From Roseateles sp. XES5 (GTDB lineage Bacteria > Pseudomonadota > Alphaproteobacteria > Rhizobiales > Rhizobiaceae), in the NCBI RefSeq assembly GCF_020535545.1, contig NZ_CP084752.1:620001-684000 (forward strand): a stretch of DNA of 64,000 nucleotides, read 5' to 3'. Under the pieces are notes generated by a model. It saw only the letters and a list, made by a program, of their open reading frames with translations, was not told where the DNA came from and made no database searches. The position numbers and the translations under genes are program-made. Positions 38,815 to 46,767 of this stretch are shown here, piece by piece (position 1 is the stretch's first letter; the number at the start of each line of letters is the position of its first letter).

Positions 38815-39774
38815 ATGCTCGTCAACGGGAAATGGACGGAAGACTGGCAGCCGGTGCAGGCGACGGACGCCAAGGGCGGCTTCGTGCGGCAGGTTTCGAG
38901 CTTCCGCAACTGGGTGACGCCGGACGGCAGCGCCGGCCCGACGGGCGAAGGCGGCTATGCGGCCGCATCCGGGCGCTATCACCTCTATGTCGCGCTCATC
39001 TGCCCCTGGGCCTCGCGCACGCTGATCACCCGCAAGGTGAAGAAGCTCGGCGCCGTCGTCTCCGTCTCGGTGGTCGAACCCGCGCTGTCCGATCAGGGCT
39101 GGCGCTTCGGCGACTATCCGGGCGCCAACCGCGACGACCTCAACGGCGCGACCTACATGCACGAACTCTATTCGCGCGCCGAGCCGACCTTCACCGGCCG
39201 GGCCACGGTGCCGGTGCTCTGGGACAAGGAGCGCAAGACCATCGTCAACAACGAATCCGCCGATATCGTGCGCATGCTGAACAGCGGCTTCGGCGCGCTG
39301 GCGGACGAGAGCGTCGACCTCTATCCCGAGGCCCTGCGGGCCGAGATCGACGCCCTCAACGAGCGCATCTATCCCGCGCTCAACAACGGCGTCTACCGCA
39401 CGGGCTTCGCCACCACGCAGGTCGCCTATGAGGAGGCCTATCACGGCGTCTTCGCGATGCTGGACGAACTGGAGGCCCGCCTTGGCGACGGCCGGCCGTT
39501 CCTCACCGGAACGACCTTCACCGAGGCCGATCTCCGCCTCTTCGTCACGCTCATCCGCTTCGACGCCGCCTATTTCGGCCTCTTCAAGTGCAACCGCCAG
39601 CGCCTTGCCGACTATGCCGCGCTCTCGGCCTATACGAAGCGCGTGCTCGACCTTCCCGGCGTGCGCGAGACCGTGAACATCGACCACATCAAGCACGGCT
39701 ACTATTCGATCAAGTCGCTGAACCCGAACCGCATCGTGCCGCTGGGGCCGGATCTTTCTCCGCTGGGGCTTTAA
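38815..39774 (+). CDS. Glutathionyl-hydroquinone reductase (YqjG/PcpF type)
   Basis: The 319-residue protein has an extended N-terminus and catalytic Cys63 in LICPWASRTL, the same position as in E. coli YqjG. The C-terminal GST domain includes RPFLTGTTFTEADLRLFVTLIRFD. It reduces glutathionyl-hydroquinones using glutathione in the cytoplasm and protects against quinones. GGGAGA lies six bases before ATG 38815. It is followed by a large inverted repeat. Confidence 0.93.
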   Translation: MLVNGKWTEDWQPVQATDAKGGFVRQVSSFRNWVTPDGSAGPTGEGGYAAASGRYHLYVALICPWASRTLITRKVKKLGAVVSVSVVEPALSDQGWRFGDYPGANRDDLNGATYMHELYSRAEPTFTGRATVPVLWDKERKTIVNNESADIVRMLNSGFGALADESVDLYPEALRAEIDALNERIYPALNNGVYRTGFATTQVAYEEAYHGVFAMLDELEARLGDGRPFLTGTTFTEADLRLFVTLIRFDAAYFGLFKCNRQRLADYAALSAYTKRVLDLPGVRETVNIDHIKHGYYSIKSLNPNRIVPLGPDLSPLGL

Positions 39775-39784
39775 CCGGGGGCTC

Positions 39785-39939
39785 ACCCCCCTCTGGCCTG
39801 CCGGCCATCTCCCCCTCAAGGGGGGAGATCGGCAAGAGGCATGACCCTAGCCCAATCCGCAACGTTGGAGATGTGCAAGGCATCGCTCCATCCGATCTCC
39901 CCCCTTGAGGGGGAGATGGCCGGCAGGCCAGAGGGGGGT
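39785..39939. repeat. Large inverted repeat, 48-base arms
   Basis: Arm one (39785-39832) and arm two (39892-39939) are perfect or near-perfect reverse complements separated by 59 bases. Cores are CTGGCCTGCCGGCCATCTCC and CCCTCAAGGGGGGAGATCGG, each a small palindrome. A related single copy lies at 48487-48541. It sits between convergent genes and is a rhizobial repeat family. Confidence 0.8.
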
Positions 39940-39995
39940 CACGCACGCCACAGCGGTCGATTTTCCCCCGTCTTGAGGTGGCGAAACGGAAGCCC

Positions 39996-40907
39996 CTACC
40001 CCTGCCGCGCGATTGCCCCGATCGTATTGACGACGATGCGGGCAGCCGTGACTGCGGACATCCCGTCGATATCGGCCGGCGGCAGCAGCTCGACGAGATC
40101 GAACCCCGCCAGTCTCGCCCGCTTGCCGATACCCGCGATGAGATCGATGACCTGCATATAGGTGAGGCCGCCGGGGGTGCGGGCCGCGACACCGGGCATG
40201 ATGGCGGGATCGAGGCTGTCGCAGTCGAGCGTGACGACCACCCGCGCGCCGTTCGGAATGTGCCGCAGGGCGGCCTCGACGCCCTGGGCATGGACATCGC
40301 GCGCCGTGACGAAATGACTGCCGTAGCGCCGTGCCGCCTCGACTTCGACGGGACGGGCGCTGCCGACGCTGCGCAGCCCCACCTGCACCATGCCGGCGAC
40401 GTGCGGCATCTCGCTCGCCCGGCGCATCGGGCTGGAATAGCCAAAGCACTCGCCATGGATCTCGTCCCGCCAGTCGATATGGGCATCGATCTGGACGACC
40501 CAGATCGGATCGCCGCCGCCGAAGGCATCGAGAAACGGGATCGTCACGGAGCAATCGCCGCCGATCAGGATCGGGACGGCCCCGGCCGCCACCACGTCGC
40601 GTGTCTTCGCCGCGATGCGGGCGCGGTTTTCCGCGTTCTCATGCAGGGTGGTCTCGATATTGCCGAGATCCACGCAGCATGCCGGCCCGCCGTCGAAGAG
40701 CGGCCCGCCCAGATCGAAATCCCAGTGTTCGACAAGCGGAGCGTCGCCCTGGCTGGCAGCGCGGATGGCGTCGGCGGCCAGGGCGTAGCCGCTGCTGTCC
40801 TTGCCCGGATAGGTGCTGCCGTGGCCGACACCAAAGATCATCACGCGGGGGCTGCGGCCTTCGCCGAGATGGGCCGGGAATTGAAGGAAGGAGGATGTGC
40901 CGTTCAT
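39996..40907 (-). CDS. Ureohydrolase of the arginase/agmatinase family
   Basis: The 303-residue protein has the manganese-binding motifs VQIDAHIDWRDE and VTLDCDSLDPAIMPGV. The first motif reads LIGGDCSVT where GGDHS is usual, so one histidine ligand is Cys. The family hydrolyses agmatine, arginine or guanidino acids to urea. Whether the Cys still binds metal or marks another substrate is not known. No polyamine genes are beside it. ATG 40907 is the start. Confidence 0.86.
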   Translation of the reverse strand: MNGTSSFLQFPAHLGEGRSPRVMIFGVGHGSTYPGKDSSGYALAADAIRAASQGDAPLVEHWDFDLGGPLFDGGPACCVDLGNIETTLHENAENRARIAAKTRDVVAAGAVPILIGGDCSVTIPFLDAFGGGDPIWVVQIDAHIDWRDEIHGECFGYSSPMRRASEMPHVAGMVQVGLRSVGSARPVEVEAARRYGSHFVTARDVHAQGVEAALRHIPNGARVVVTLDCDSLDPAIMPGVAARTPGGLTYMQVIDLIAGIGKRARLAGFDLVELLPPADIDGMSAVTAARIVVNTIGAIARQG

Positions 40908-41120
40908 GCCGATGGTCCTGATCCGATCGCGTTACCTGCAAACCGCAGACTGCCGCACTGCCTGAAGAAGAGCCGCCCCTCCCGACTCACGGACAGGCAA
41001 GGCAGAGCCTGGCGACATCCATAGCGAAAACGGCACGCAATTGCGTGGCCGGCGTCACCTGCAAGGCCAGGAAAACGCCGACGGCCTCACACGGACCGGC
41101 CCACCCGGCACGCAAGCCCT

Positions 41121-41148
41121 TTGACACGGCGACAGAAAGCGGCATACT
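41121..41148 (+). promoter_or_regulatory. Promoter of the candidate small RNA
   Basis: A perfect TTGACA (41121-41126) is followed after 16 bases by CATACT (41143-41148), four of six matches to the -10 consensus. Transcription should start near 41155. Confidence 0.6.
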
Positions 41149-41154
41149 GCTTCT

Positions 41155-41265
41155 GGTTGATTGGAATAGACACCTTCTCCTCCTGGGTGCTATTGCATCG
41201 ACCAATCCCCTCTGAAGGGTTCAGCCTTCACCTTTGGGCCGCGGTCTCCGTCGGCCCATTTTTTT
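41155..41265 (+). ncRNA. Candidate trans-acting small RNA with CU-rich loops
   Basis: Between the ureohydrolase and ugpC genes, a good promoter and a factor-independent terminator bracket about 110 bases without a convincing reading frame. The first hairpin (CACC 41171-41174, GGTG 41186-41189) exposes CTCCTCC, complementary to Shine-Dalgarno sequences. A second short stem-loop (CCC-CTCTGAA-GGG) follows, then the terminator GGGCCG/CGGCCC with seven T. This layout recalls the alpha-r14 (suhB) and AbcR-type small RNAs of rhizobia that block ribosome binding on transport mRNAs. Family membership is inferred. The rest of 40908-41340 shows nothing else. Confidence 0.65.
41236..41265 (+). terminator. 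Terminator of the candidate small RNA
   Basis: GGGCCG (41236-41241) pairs with CGGCCC (41252-41257), followed by ATTTTTTTG. The T run makes this the most classical plus-strand terminator in the window. Confidence 0.75.
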
Positions 41266-41343
41266 GCTGCGATGGCGCATCGCGGCAGGCGCCAACGTCC
41301 TCTCAAGGCGACGTGGCGCGGTAACGAAGATCGCGCATAGATC

Positions 41344-42411
41344 TCAGGCAACGCCCGCGAAATCCTGCCTCGTTCCGTCCGTGCCGAACATATGCAGCGC
41401 GTCGGCACTGGCTCCGACCTTCACTTCATCGCCGATCCCGATGCGCGTGCGCCCCGAGACGCGGAAGATGAGGTCCGTACCATCGGTCAGCTTGCCGTGC
41501 AGCAGGCTCTCCGCGCCGACCAGCTCGACGCCGTCGACCCGCACCGTCGCCGCGAAATCGAAGGGCTTTCCCTCCGCCGGAGCGGTCAGCAGGTCCTCCG
41601 GCCGCACACCCAGCGTATAGCCGCCCTGCGGCCGCGGCACATGCGCCGCCAGCGACCAGCCGGCGGGCGCGTCGGCGCCCGGCAGGAGGTTCATCGCGGG
41701 CGAGCCTATGAAGGTGGCGACGAAGGTCGTCGCCGGCTTTTCGTAGAGTTCGAGCGGCGTGCCCACCTGCTCGATGCGGCCGGCATTCATCACCAGCACG
41801 CGGTCGGCCAGGGTCATGGCCTCCACCTGGTCGTGGGTGACATAGACCGTGGTCGTGCGGGAGCGCTGTGTGCAGCTTCTGGATCTCCAGACGCGCATAT
41901 TGGCGCGCAGCTTGGCATCCAGGTTGGACAGGGGCTCGTCAAACAGGAACACATCGGGCTTCTTGACGATGGCCCGGCCCACGGCCACGCGCTGGGCCTG
42001 GCCGCCGCTGAGCTGCTTGGGATAGCGGTCCAGCAGATGCTCCATCTCAAGCAGGCGCGCGGCCTGGCGCACGCGCTGGTCCACCTCGGCCTTGGGCGTG
42101 TGCGCCAGCTTCAGGCCGAAGGCCAGGTTGTCGTAGACCTTCATATGCGGGTAGAGCGCATAGTTCTGGAACACCATGGCGATGCCTCTAGCTTTCGGCG
42201 CCAGCTCGTTGACGGTCTTCTCGCCGATCTTGAGCTCGCCGCCGCTGATGCTCTCCAGGCCGGCAATCATGCGCAGCAGGGTGCTCTTGGCGCAGCCCGA
42301 GGGGCCGACGAACACCATGAACTCGCCGTCCTTGATCTCGAGCGAAACGCCCTTGATCGCTTCCACGGTGCCGTAGGACTTGAGAACGTTGTTGAGGGTG
42401 ATCTCAGCCAT
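41344..42411 (-). CDS. ugpC: Glycerol-3-phosphate-type ABC transporter ATPase, with a scrambled internal stretch
   Basis: The 355-residue protein is a MalK/UgpC ATPase: Walker [10 protein letters not shown] (one letter from the usual GCGKST), [14 protein letters not shown] signature, [13 protein letters not shown] and a C-terminal TOBE domain. It powers uptake by the two permeases upstream. Odd: after LRANMR the sequence reads [15 protein letters not shown], where relatives have LEIQKLH before a similar RSRTTT; a GT and later an A appear to be inserted near 41873-41900, shifting the frame and restoring it. About 41870-42370 uses foreign-looking codons. Its start overlaps the ugpE stop. Confidence 0.9.
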   Translation of the reverse strand: MAEITLNNVLKSYGTVEAIKGVSLEIKDGEFMVFVGPSGCAKSTLLRMIAGLESISGGELKIGEKTVNELAPKARGIAMVFQNYALYPHMKVYDNLAFGLKLAHTPKAEVDQRVRQAARLLEMEHLLDRYPKQLSGGQAQRVAVGRAIVKKPDVFLFDEPLSNLDAKLRANMRVWRSRSCTQRSRTTTVYVTHDQVEAMTLADRVLVMNAGRIEQVGTPLELYEKPATTFVATFIGSPAMNLLPGADAPAGWSLAAHVPRPQGGYTLGVRPEDLLTAPAEGKPFDFAATVRVDGVELVGAESLLHGKLTDGTDLIFRVSGRTRIGIGDEVKVGASADALHMFGTDGTRQDFAGVA

Positions 42412-43259
42412 TACTTTTCGGTCTCCACAAGGCCTTTGACGAACCAGCGCTGCATCAGCACCACGACGAGAATGGGGGGAATGATCGCAAGGATCGCGGT
42501 CACCATGACGTAGTTCCAGGGTGTGGACGCGTCGGTGAAATCCATCATCTTGCGCAGGCCGATGACGATGGTGTTCATCTTCGCATCGTTCGTCACCAAG
42601 AGCGGCCACAGATACTGGTTCCAGCCGTATATGAACTGGATCACGAACAGGGCGGCGATGCTGGTCTTGGACAGGGGCAGCAGCACGTCCTTGAAGAAGC
42701 GCATGGGGCCGGCGCCGTCCATGCGCGCGGCTTCCACCAGCTCGTCCGGCACCGTCATGAAGAACTGGCGGAACAGGAAGGTGGCGGTGGCCGAGGCGAT
42801 CAGCGGCACGGTCAGACCGGCATAGCTGTTGAGCATGCCCAGATCGGCCACCACCTGGTAGGTGGGCCCGATGCGCACTTCCACCGGCAGCATCAGCGTG
42901 ACGAAGATCGCCCAGAAGAAGAACTGCTTGAGCGGGAAGCGGAAGTAGACGATGGCAAAGGCGGAGAGCAGCGAGATGGCGATCTTGCCGATGGAGATGG
43001 CGAGCGCCACGACCGTCGAATTGAACAGCAGCCGTTCGAGGCTGACGCCGACGACGCGCTCCACGCCGCCGCCCATCGCCTCCGCGTAGTTGTCGAGGAA
43101 ATGGTCGCCCATCGTGAGCGCCATGGGCGGACGCACGATTTCGACCGACGTGTGGGTGGAGGCGATGAAGGTGTAGTAGATCGGAAGGGCGACGATCAGG
43201 ATGCCGATGACCAGCACCAGATGACTGACCAGACTTGCGATGGGACGGTTCTCGATCAT
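42411..43259 (-). CDS. ugpE: Glycerol-3-phosphate-type ABC transporter permease
   Basis: The 282-residue protein has six membrane helices and the permease EAA loop [45 protein letters not shown] fits UgpE. It forms the inner-membrane channel with UgpA. Its stop overlaps the ugpC start by one base, and it begins eight bases after ugpA. Around 42610-42960 codon use shifts to the CTG/GTG-rich style seen in other suspect segments, without a frame break. Confidence 0.91.
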   Translation of the reverse strand: MIENRPIASLVSHLVLVIGILIVALPIYYTFIASTHTSVEIVRPPMALTMGDHFLDNYAEAMGGGVERVVGVSLERLLFNSTVVALAISIGKIAISLLSAFAIVYFRFPLKQFFFWAIFVTLMLPVEVRIGPTYQVVADLGMLNSYAGLTVPLIASATATFLFRQFFMTVPDELVEAARMDGAGPMRFFKDVLLPLSKTSIAALFVIQFIYGWNQYLWPLLVTNDAKMNTIVIGLRKMMDFTDASTPWNYVMVTAILAIIPPILVVVLMQRWFVKGLVETEK

Positions 43260-43266
43260 GGGCGCC

Positions 43267-44148
43267 TCACGAATAGTGAACCTTCTTCTCGACGAAGCGG
43301 AACTGCAGCACGGTCAGCGCCACCACCACCACCATCAGCACCACCGACTGCGCGGCCGAGCCGCCCAGGTCCAGGGCTTTGAAGCCGTCGTAATACACCT
43401 TGTAGACCAGGATGGCCGTGTCCTTGCCGGGGCCGCCGTGCGTGGTGGCGTCGACGATGGCGAAGGTGTCGAAGAAGGCATAGACGACGTTGATCACCAG
43501 CAGGAAGAAGGTGGTGGGCGAGAGCAGCGGGAACACGATGGTCCAGAAGCGCCGCGCCGGGCCGGCACCGTCGATGGCGGCAGCCTCGATCAGCGATTTG
43601 GGAATCGACTGCAGGCCGGCCAGGAAGAAGAGGAAGTTGTAGGAAATCTGCTTCCACACGGCGGCCACCACGATCAGGGTCAGCGCGTGCTTGCTGTTGA
43701 GCAGATGGTTCCAGTCCAGACCCATGGCCTGCAGGGTGTAGGACACCACGCCGATGGAGGGCGCGAACATGAACAGCCACAGCACGCCGGCCACGGCCGG
43801 AGCCACGGCATAGGGCCAGATCAGCAGCGTGCGATAGATGTTGCGCCCGCGGATGACGCGCTCGGCGGAGGTGGCGAGCAGCAGCGCCGCCCCCATCGAC
43901 AGGAGCGCGGTCGACAGCGAGAAGACGACGGTGACCTGCAGAGAATGCAGGTAATCCGGATTGGCGAGGATGGCGCGGAAATTGGCAAAGCCCACGAAGG
44001 CGGATTTCAGGCCGAACGGGTCCTCGCGCAGCACCGACTGGTAGAGCGCCTGGCTGGCCGGCCAGAAGAAGAAGACAACGGTCAGGACGATCTGCGGCGC
44101 GAGCAGCAGATACGGCAGGACCCTGTTGGGAAAGACGACAGACTGCAT
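43267..44148 (-). CDS. ugpA: Glycerol-3-phosphate-type ABC transporter permease
   Basis: The 293-residue protein has six membrane helices and the EAA loop [45 protein letters not shown] fits UgpA. AAGGGGAG lies before ATG 44148. It pairs with UgpE. About 43350-43850 has the foreign-looking codon style. A strong hairpin separates it from ugpB. Confidence 0.91.
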   Translation of the reverse strand: MQSVVFPNRVLPYLLLAPQIVLTVVFFFWPASQALYQSVLREDPFGLKSAFVGFANFRAILANPDYLHSLQVTVVFSLSTALLSMGAALLLATSAERVIRGRNIYRTLLIWPYAVAPAVAGVLWLFMFAPSIGVVSYTLQAMGLDWNHLLNSKHALTLIVVAAVWKQISYNFLFFLAGLQSIPKSLIEAAAIDGAGPARRFWTIVFPLLSPTTFFLLVINVVYAFFDTFAIVDATTHGGPGKDTAILVYKVYYDGFKALDLGGSAAQSVVLMVVVVALTVLQFRFVEKKVHYS

Positions 44149-44173
44149 GAGGCTCCCCTTCCGTAGAAGACAG

Positions 44174-44198
44174 GCCCGCACCGCCAGGCGGTGCGGGC
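44174..44198 (-). promoter_or_regulatory. Hairpin between ugpB and ugpA
   Basis: GCCCGCACCGCC and GGCGGTGCGGGC form a 12-base stem with almost no loop, 17 bases after the ugpB stop. Such hairpins often protect the binding-protein mRNA and lower downstream expression. No T run follows. Confidence 0.6.
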
Positions 44199-44214
44199 GC
44201 GATGGTTCAGGGGA

Positions 44215-45519
44215 TTACTGGCCGACCGCGGCGGCGATGGCGGCATTGGCCTTCTGCACACCCTCCGTCAGGGCGGCCTTGGCGTCCTTCTTGCCGGCGA
44301 GCATGGCTTCGAACTCCTCATTGAGGATATCGCGCACCTGCGGCAGGTTCACGAGGCGCACACCCTTGGAGTTTTCCGTCGGCGCCTTGCCGAGCATCTG
44401 CTTGATGGGGGTCTCGCGGCCGGGGTTCTTCTCGTAGAAGCCCGATGCCTTGGTCGCCTCATAGGCGGCCATGGTCACGGGCATGTAGCCGGAAACCTCA
44501 TGCAGGCGGACCTGGATTTCCGTCTTGGAGAGGAAGTTGAAGAACTCGGCGATGCCCTTGTATTCCGCATCGCTCTTGCCGGCGAAGACCCAGAGGCTGG
44601 CGCCGCCCGGAATCGTATTCTGCGGGCCATGACCTTCATAATAGGGCAGCTGGCCGACGCCGTAGTTGACGCCCGACTTGACGATATCGCCAAGACCACC
44701 CGAGGATTCGGTGAGGATCGCGCATTCGCCGGACATGAAGAGCTGCTTGGCTTCGGAGGTGCGCCCGCCGTAGCGGAACGTGCCGTCCTTGCCGAGATCG
44801 GCGATCGCCTGGAAATGATCGACGAAGATCGGCGCATCGATCTTCAGCTCCACATCGAGGCCCGCCAGGCCATTCTCGTTCGTCCCGTAGGGCACGTTGT
44901 TCCAGGCGGAGAAGTTCTCGGTCTGGATCCAGGTCAGCCAGGTCGAGGTGAAGCCGCAGTCGGACGCGCCGCTCGCCTTGATCTTTTTGGCGGCCTCGAA
45001 GACCTCGGGCCAGGTTGCCGGCGGCTTTTCCGCATCGAGGCCGGCCTTCGCGAAGACGTCCTTGTTGTAATAGAGGATCGGCGACGAGGAGTTGAAGGGG
45101 AACGACAGCATCGTGCCGTCGGGCTTGGAATAATAGGACACGATGCCCGGCAGGTACTGGTCCTTCTTGAACTCGTAGCCACCCTTCTGCAGCACCTCGG
45201 CCACCGGCACGACAGCGCCTTCGGCGCCCAGCATCACGCCGCTGCCGGCGTCGAAGACCTGCAGGATGGCCGGCGCCTGCTTGGCCCGGAAGGCCGCGAT
45301 GCCGGCGTTCAGCGCCTCGGGATAGGTGCCCTTGAAGACGGGCACGACCTTGTACTCCGTCTGGCTTTCGTTGAATTCCTTGGCGAGCTGTTCGACAGCT
45401 TCATTGTTCGCGCCCGTCATGGCGTGCCACCAGGGCAGCTCCGTCGCCGCAAGGGCGCTGGAGGCGAGCAAGAGCGAAATCGCGGATGTGGCCACAAGGG
45501 TCCTGTTCAGGCGTGTCAT
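44215..45519 (-). CDS. ugpB: Glycerol-3-phosphate-type ABC transporter substrate-binding protein
   Basis: The 434-residue protein has a signal peptide cleaved after ASSALA, then TELPWWHAMTGANNEAVEQLAKEFN, typical of UgpB, and SSPILYYNKDVFAKAGLD. It captures sn-glycerol-3-phosphate or glycerophosphodiesters in the periplasm and delivers them to UgpAE. It is first in the ugpBAEC unit. CGAAA-type repeats lie upstream. Confidence 0.93.
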   Translation of the reverse strand: MTRLNRTLVATSAISLLLASSALAATELPWWHAMTGANNEAVEQLAKEFNESQTEYKVVPVFKGTYPEALNAGIAAFRAKQAPAILQVFDAGSGVMLGAEGAVVPVAEVLQKGGYEFKKDQYLPGIVSYYSKPDGTMLSFPFNSSSPILYYNKDVFAKAGLDAEKPPATWPEVFEAAKKIKASGASDCGFTSTWLTWIQTENFSAWNNVPYGTNENGLAGLDVELKIDAPIFVDHFQAIADLGKDGTFRYGGRTSEAKQLFMSGECAILTESSGGLGDIVKSGVNYGVGQLPYYEGHGPQNTIPGGASLWVFAGKSDAEYKGIAEFFNFLSKTEIQVRLHEVSGYMPVTMAAYEATKASGFYEKNPGRETPIKQMLGKAPTENSKGVRLVNLPQVRDILNEEFEAMLAGKKDAKAALTEGVQKANAAIAAAVGQ

Positions 45520-45592
45520 GGTGTTTCCTCCCGTTTCGATATGAAGAAGACGATCCTCCTATGCGCCAATCCTCCTCGATCGAACGCATTAT

Positions 45593-45650
45593 GCTTTCGC
45601 GACGAAAGCAATCTTACTTAAAGCGCACTTTAGCGAAAACGCAAGCGAAA
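45593..45650. promoter_or_regulatory. Candidate operator upstream of ugpB
   Basis: GCTTTCG (45593-45599) and CGAAAGC (45603-45609) form an inverted repeat; further CGAAA units lie at 45634-45638 and 45646-45650. DeoR-family GlpR-type repressors often bind such TTTCG/CGAAA motifs, which would fit a glycerol-phosphate uptake operon. No regulator gene is adjacent. Confidence 0.5.
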
Positions 45651-45911
45651 ATGGAACGCGTAATCCACAATATTAGAGCCATGGAATTTTTGTTCCATTC
45701 ACGGCGGTCCGCAACGCTCCTGCGGTCCCCGTCTCGAGAACCATGGAACGTCCTGAACGCGCCGATCTCGTCACCCGCCCCGTCCGCTTCCAGATCGGTC
45801 AGGACCGTGGAAGAGCCGCTGCATTCCCATCACATAGAGGCGCAGACGCCGATGCCAAGACCCACCCTGCCTGTGCAGGCCGGGCATTGTGAAAGGGCGA
45901 CGCTGGAGTTC
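45651..45911. other. Gene-free upstream stretch between the ugp operator and repeat B
   Basis: No supported gene lies here. The left part is A/T-rich (about 45655-45705) and may contain additional promoter elements. A 49-codon frame at 45743-45892 lacks a ribosome site and similarity and is left out. Confidence 0.4.
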
Positions 45912-45991
45912 GTCAGGGAAAAGTGGGAACCGGTTTTCCCGGAAAGACAAACGGAGCATGTCTGGTTCCATCTGAACCTGACATGCTCTCG
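45912..45991. repeat. Dispersed intergenic repeat, copy B (inverted relative to copy A)
   Basis: GTCAGGGAAAAGTGGGAACC through GAACCTGACATGCTCTCG is the reverse complement of the stretch at 33479-33550 with a few changes and one short insertion. It lies between the ugp promoter region and the phosphatase gene. Confidence 0.75.
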
Positions 45992-46031
45992 TGGCGGCAT
46001 TCAAACGTCCGCCGTTGCAGACGGGGAACGT

Positions 46032-46595
46032 TCAACCGGCGGAACGGTCCGTCGCCTCCATGTCCTCCCAGCTTTCGTCCATGGCATAGGCGGGGGAGAG
46101 GAAGGGCACGGCGAAATGGCCGTAGCGGATGGAGAGCTGGCGTTCGGCCGTTTCCTCGTTTTCATGCGCGATGCGGGCGAGATAGACGACCGAGGCAAGG
46201 CCGGTCCGGTCGGCCCCGGAGCGGCAATGGATGAGGATCGGGCGCGGCGCATCGCGCAGGACCGCGACAAGGTCCGCCGCCGTCTTCGCGTCGAGACGCC
46301 GGCCGGCATTCAGCGGAAAATCGATCAGGGTCAGGCCGAGCCGTTTTGCGGCGGCGGCTTCGTCCCGGTACCAGGCCGAGCCGTCATCCCGCCCCCTCAG
46401 ATTGAGGACGGTGCGGATCTTGTAGCGCCCGGCATAGGTCGCAAGGTCGGCCGGCGTGGGCTGATTAGAGCGGTAGGCTTCCCCCGGCACCACGGCGGCG
46501 AAATTCCCGGTCATCTGGATCGCCACGAGATAGAGGCCGAAACCGAGGCCGGCGACGCCGCACACAAGTCCCGCCCATTTCAAGAATCGTTTCAT
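46032..46595 (-). CDS. Membrane-anchored dual-specificity/tyrosine phosphatase
   Basis: The 187-residue protein has one N-terminal membrane helix (WAGLVCGVAGLGFGLYLVAI) and a phosphatase domain with the P-loop HCRSGADRTG; Cys124 is the nucleophile. The general acid region is RDDGSAWYRDE. The active site would lie in the periplasm, or in the cytoplasm if the helix is inverted. It resembles DUF442/Siw14-like phosphatases. Substrate unknown. It is a single gene. Confidence 0.87.
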   Translation of the reverse strand: MKRFLKWAGLVCGVAGLGFGLYLVAIQMTGNFAAVVPGEAYRSNQPTPADLATYAGRYKIRTVLNLRGRDDGSAWYRDEAAAAKRLGLTLIDFPLNAGRRLDAKTAADLVAVLRDAPRPILIHCRSGADRTGLASVVYLARIAHENEETAERQLSIRYGHFAVPFLSPAYAMDESWEDMEATDRSAG

Positions 46596-46724
46596 GATCG
46601 CCGTCCTGCCAGTTGCGTCGGCAGGAAAGTCCTTGCGGCTGACAGGGCGCTGAACGTCGCCCTGAAAAGAGCGGAACCCGGCGCGATTCCGGTGACATCG
46701 AAACGCTTGTCTCGTTGATCGCAG

Positions 46725-46767
46725 TGTCCGACGCCGAAGCTATCCCGCTTCTGCTCGAAATGCTTAG
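46725..46767. repeat. Dispersed rhizobial-type repeat, copy 2
   Basis: This copy matches 13091-13136 and also covers a stop codon, that of the DNA ligase gene at 46764-46766. It is imperfectly palindromic. Confidence 0.65.

Noticed and set aside
41121..41324. 67-codon plus-strand frame over the small RNA candidate
   Set aside because: It starts inside the promoter, has no ribosome site and runs through the terminator hairpin.
45743..45892. 49-codon plus-strand frame before the phosphatase gene
   Set aside because: No ribosome site, no recognisable similarity, odd composition; it lies in a repeat-rich gap.
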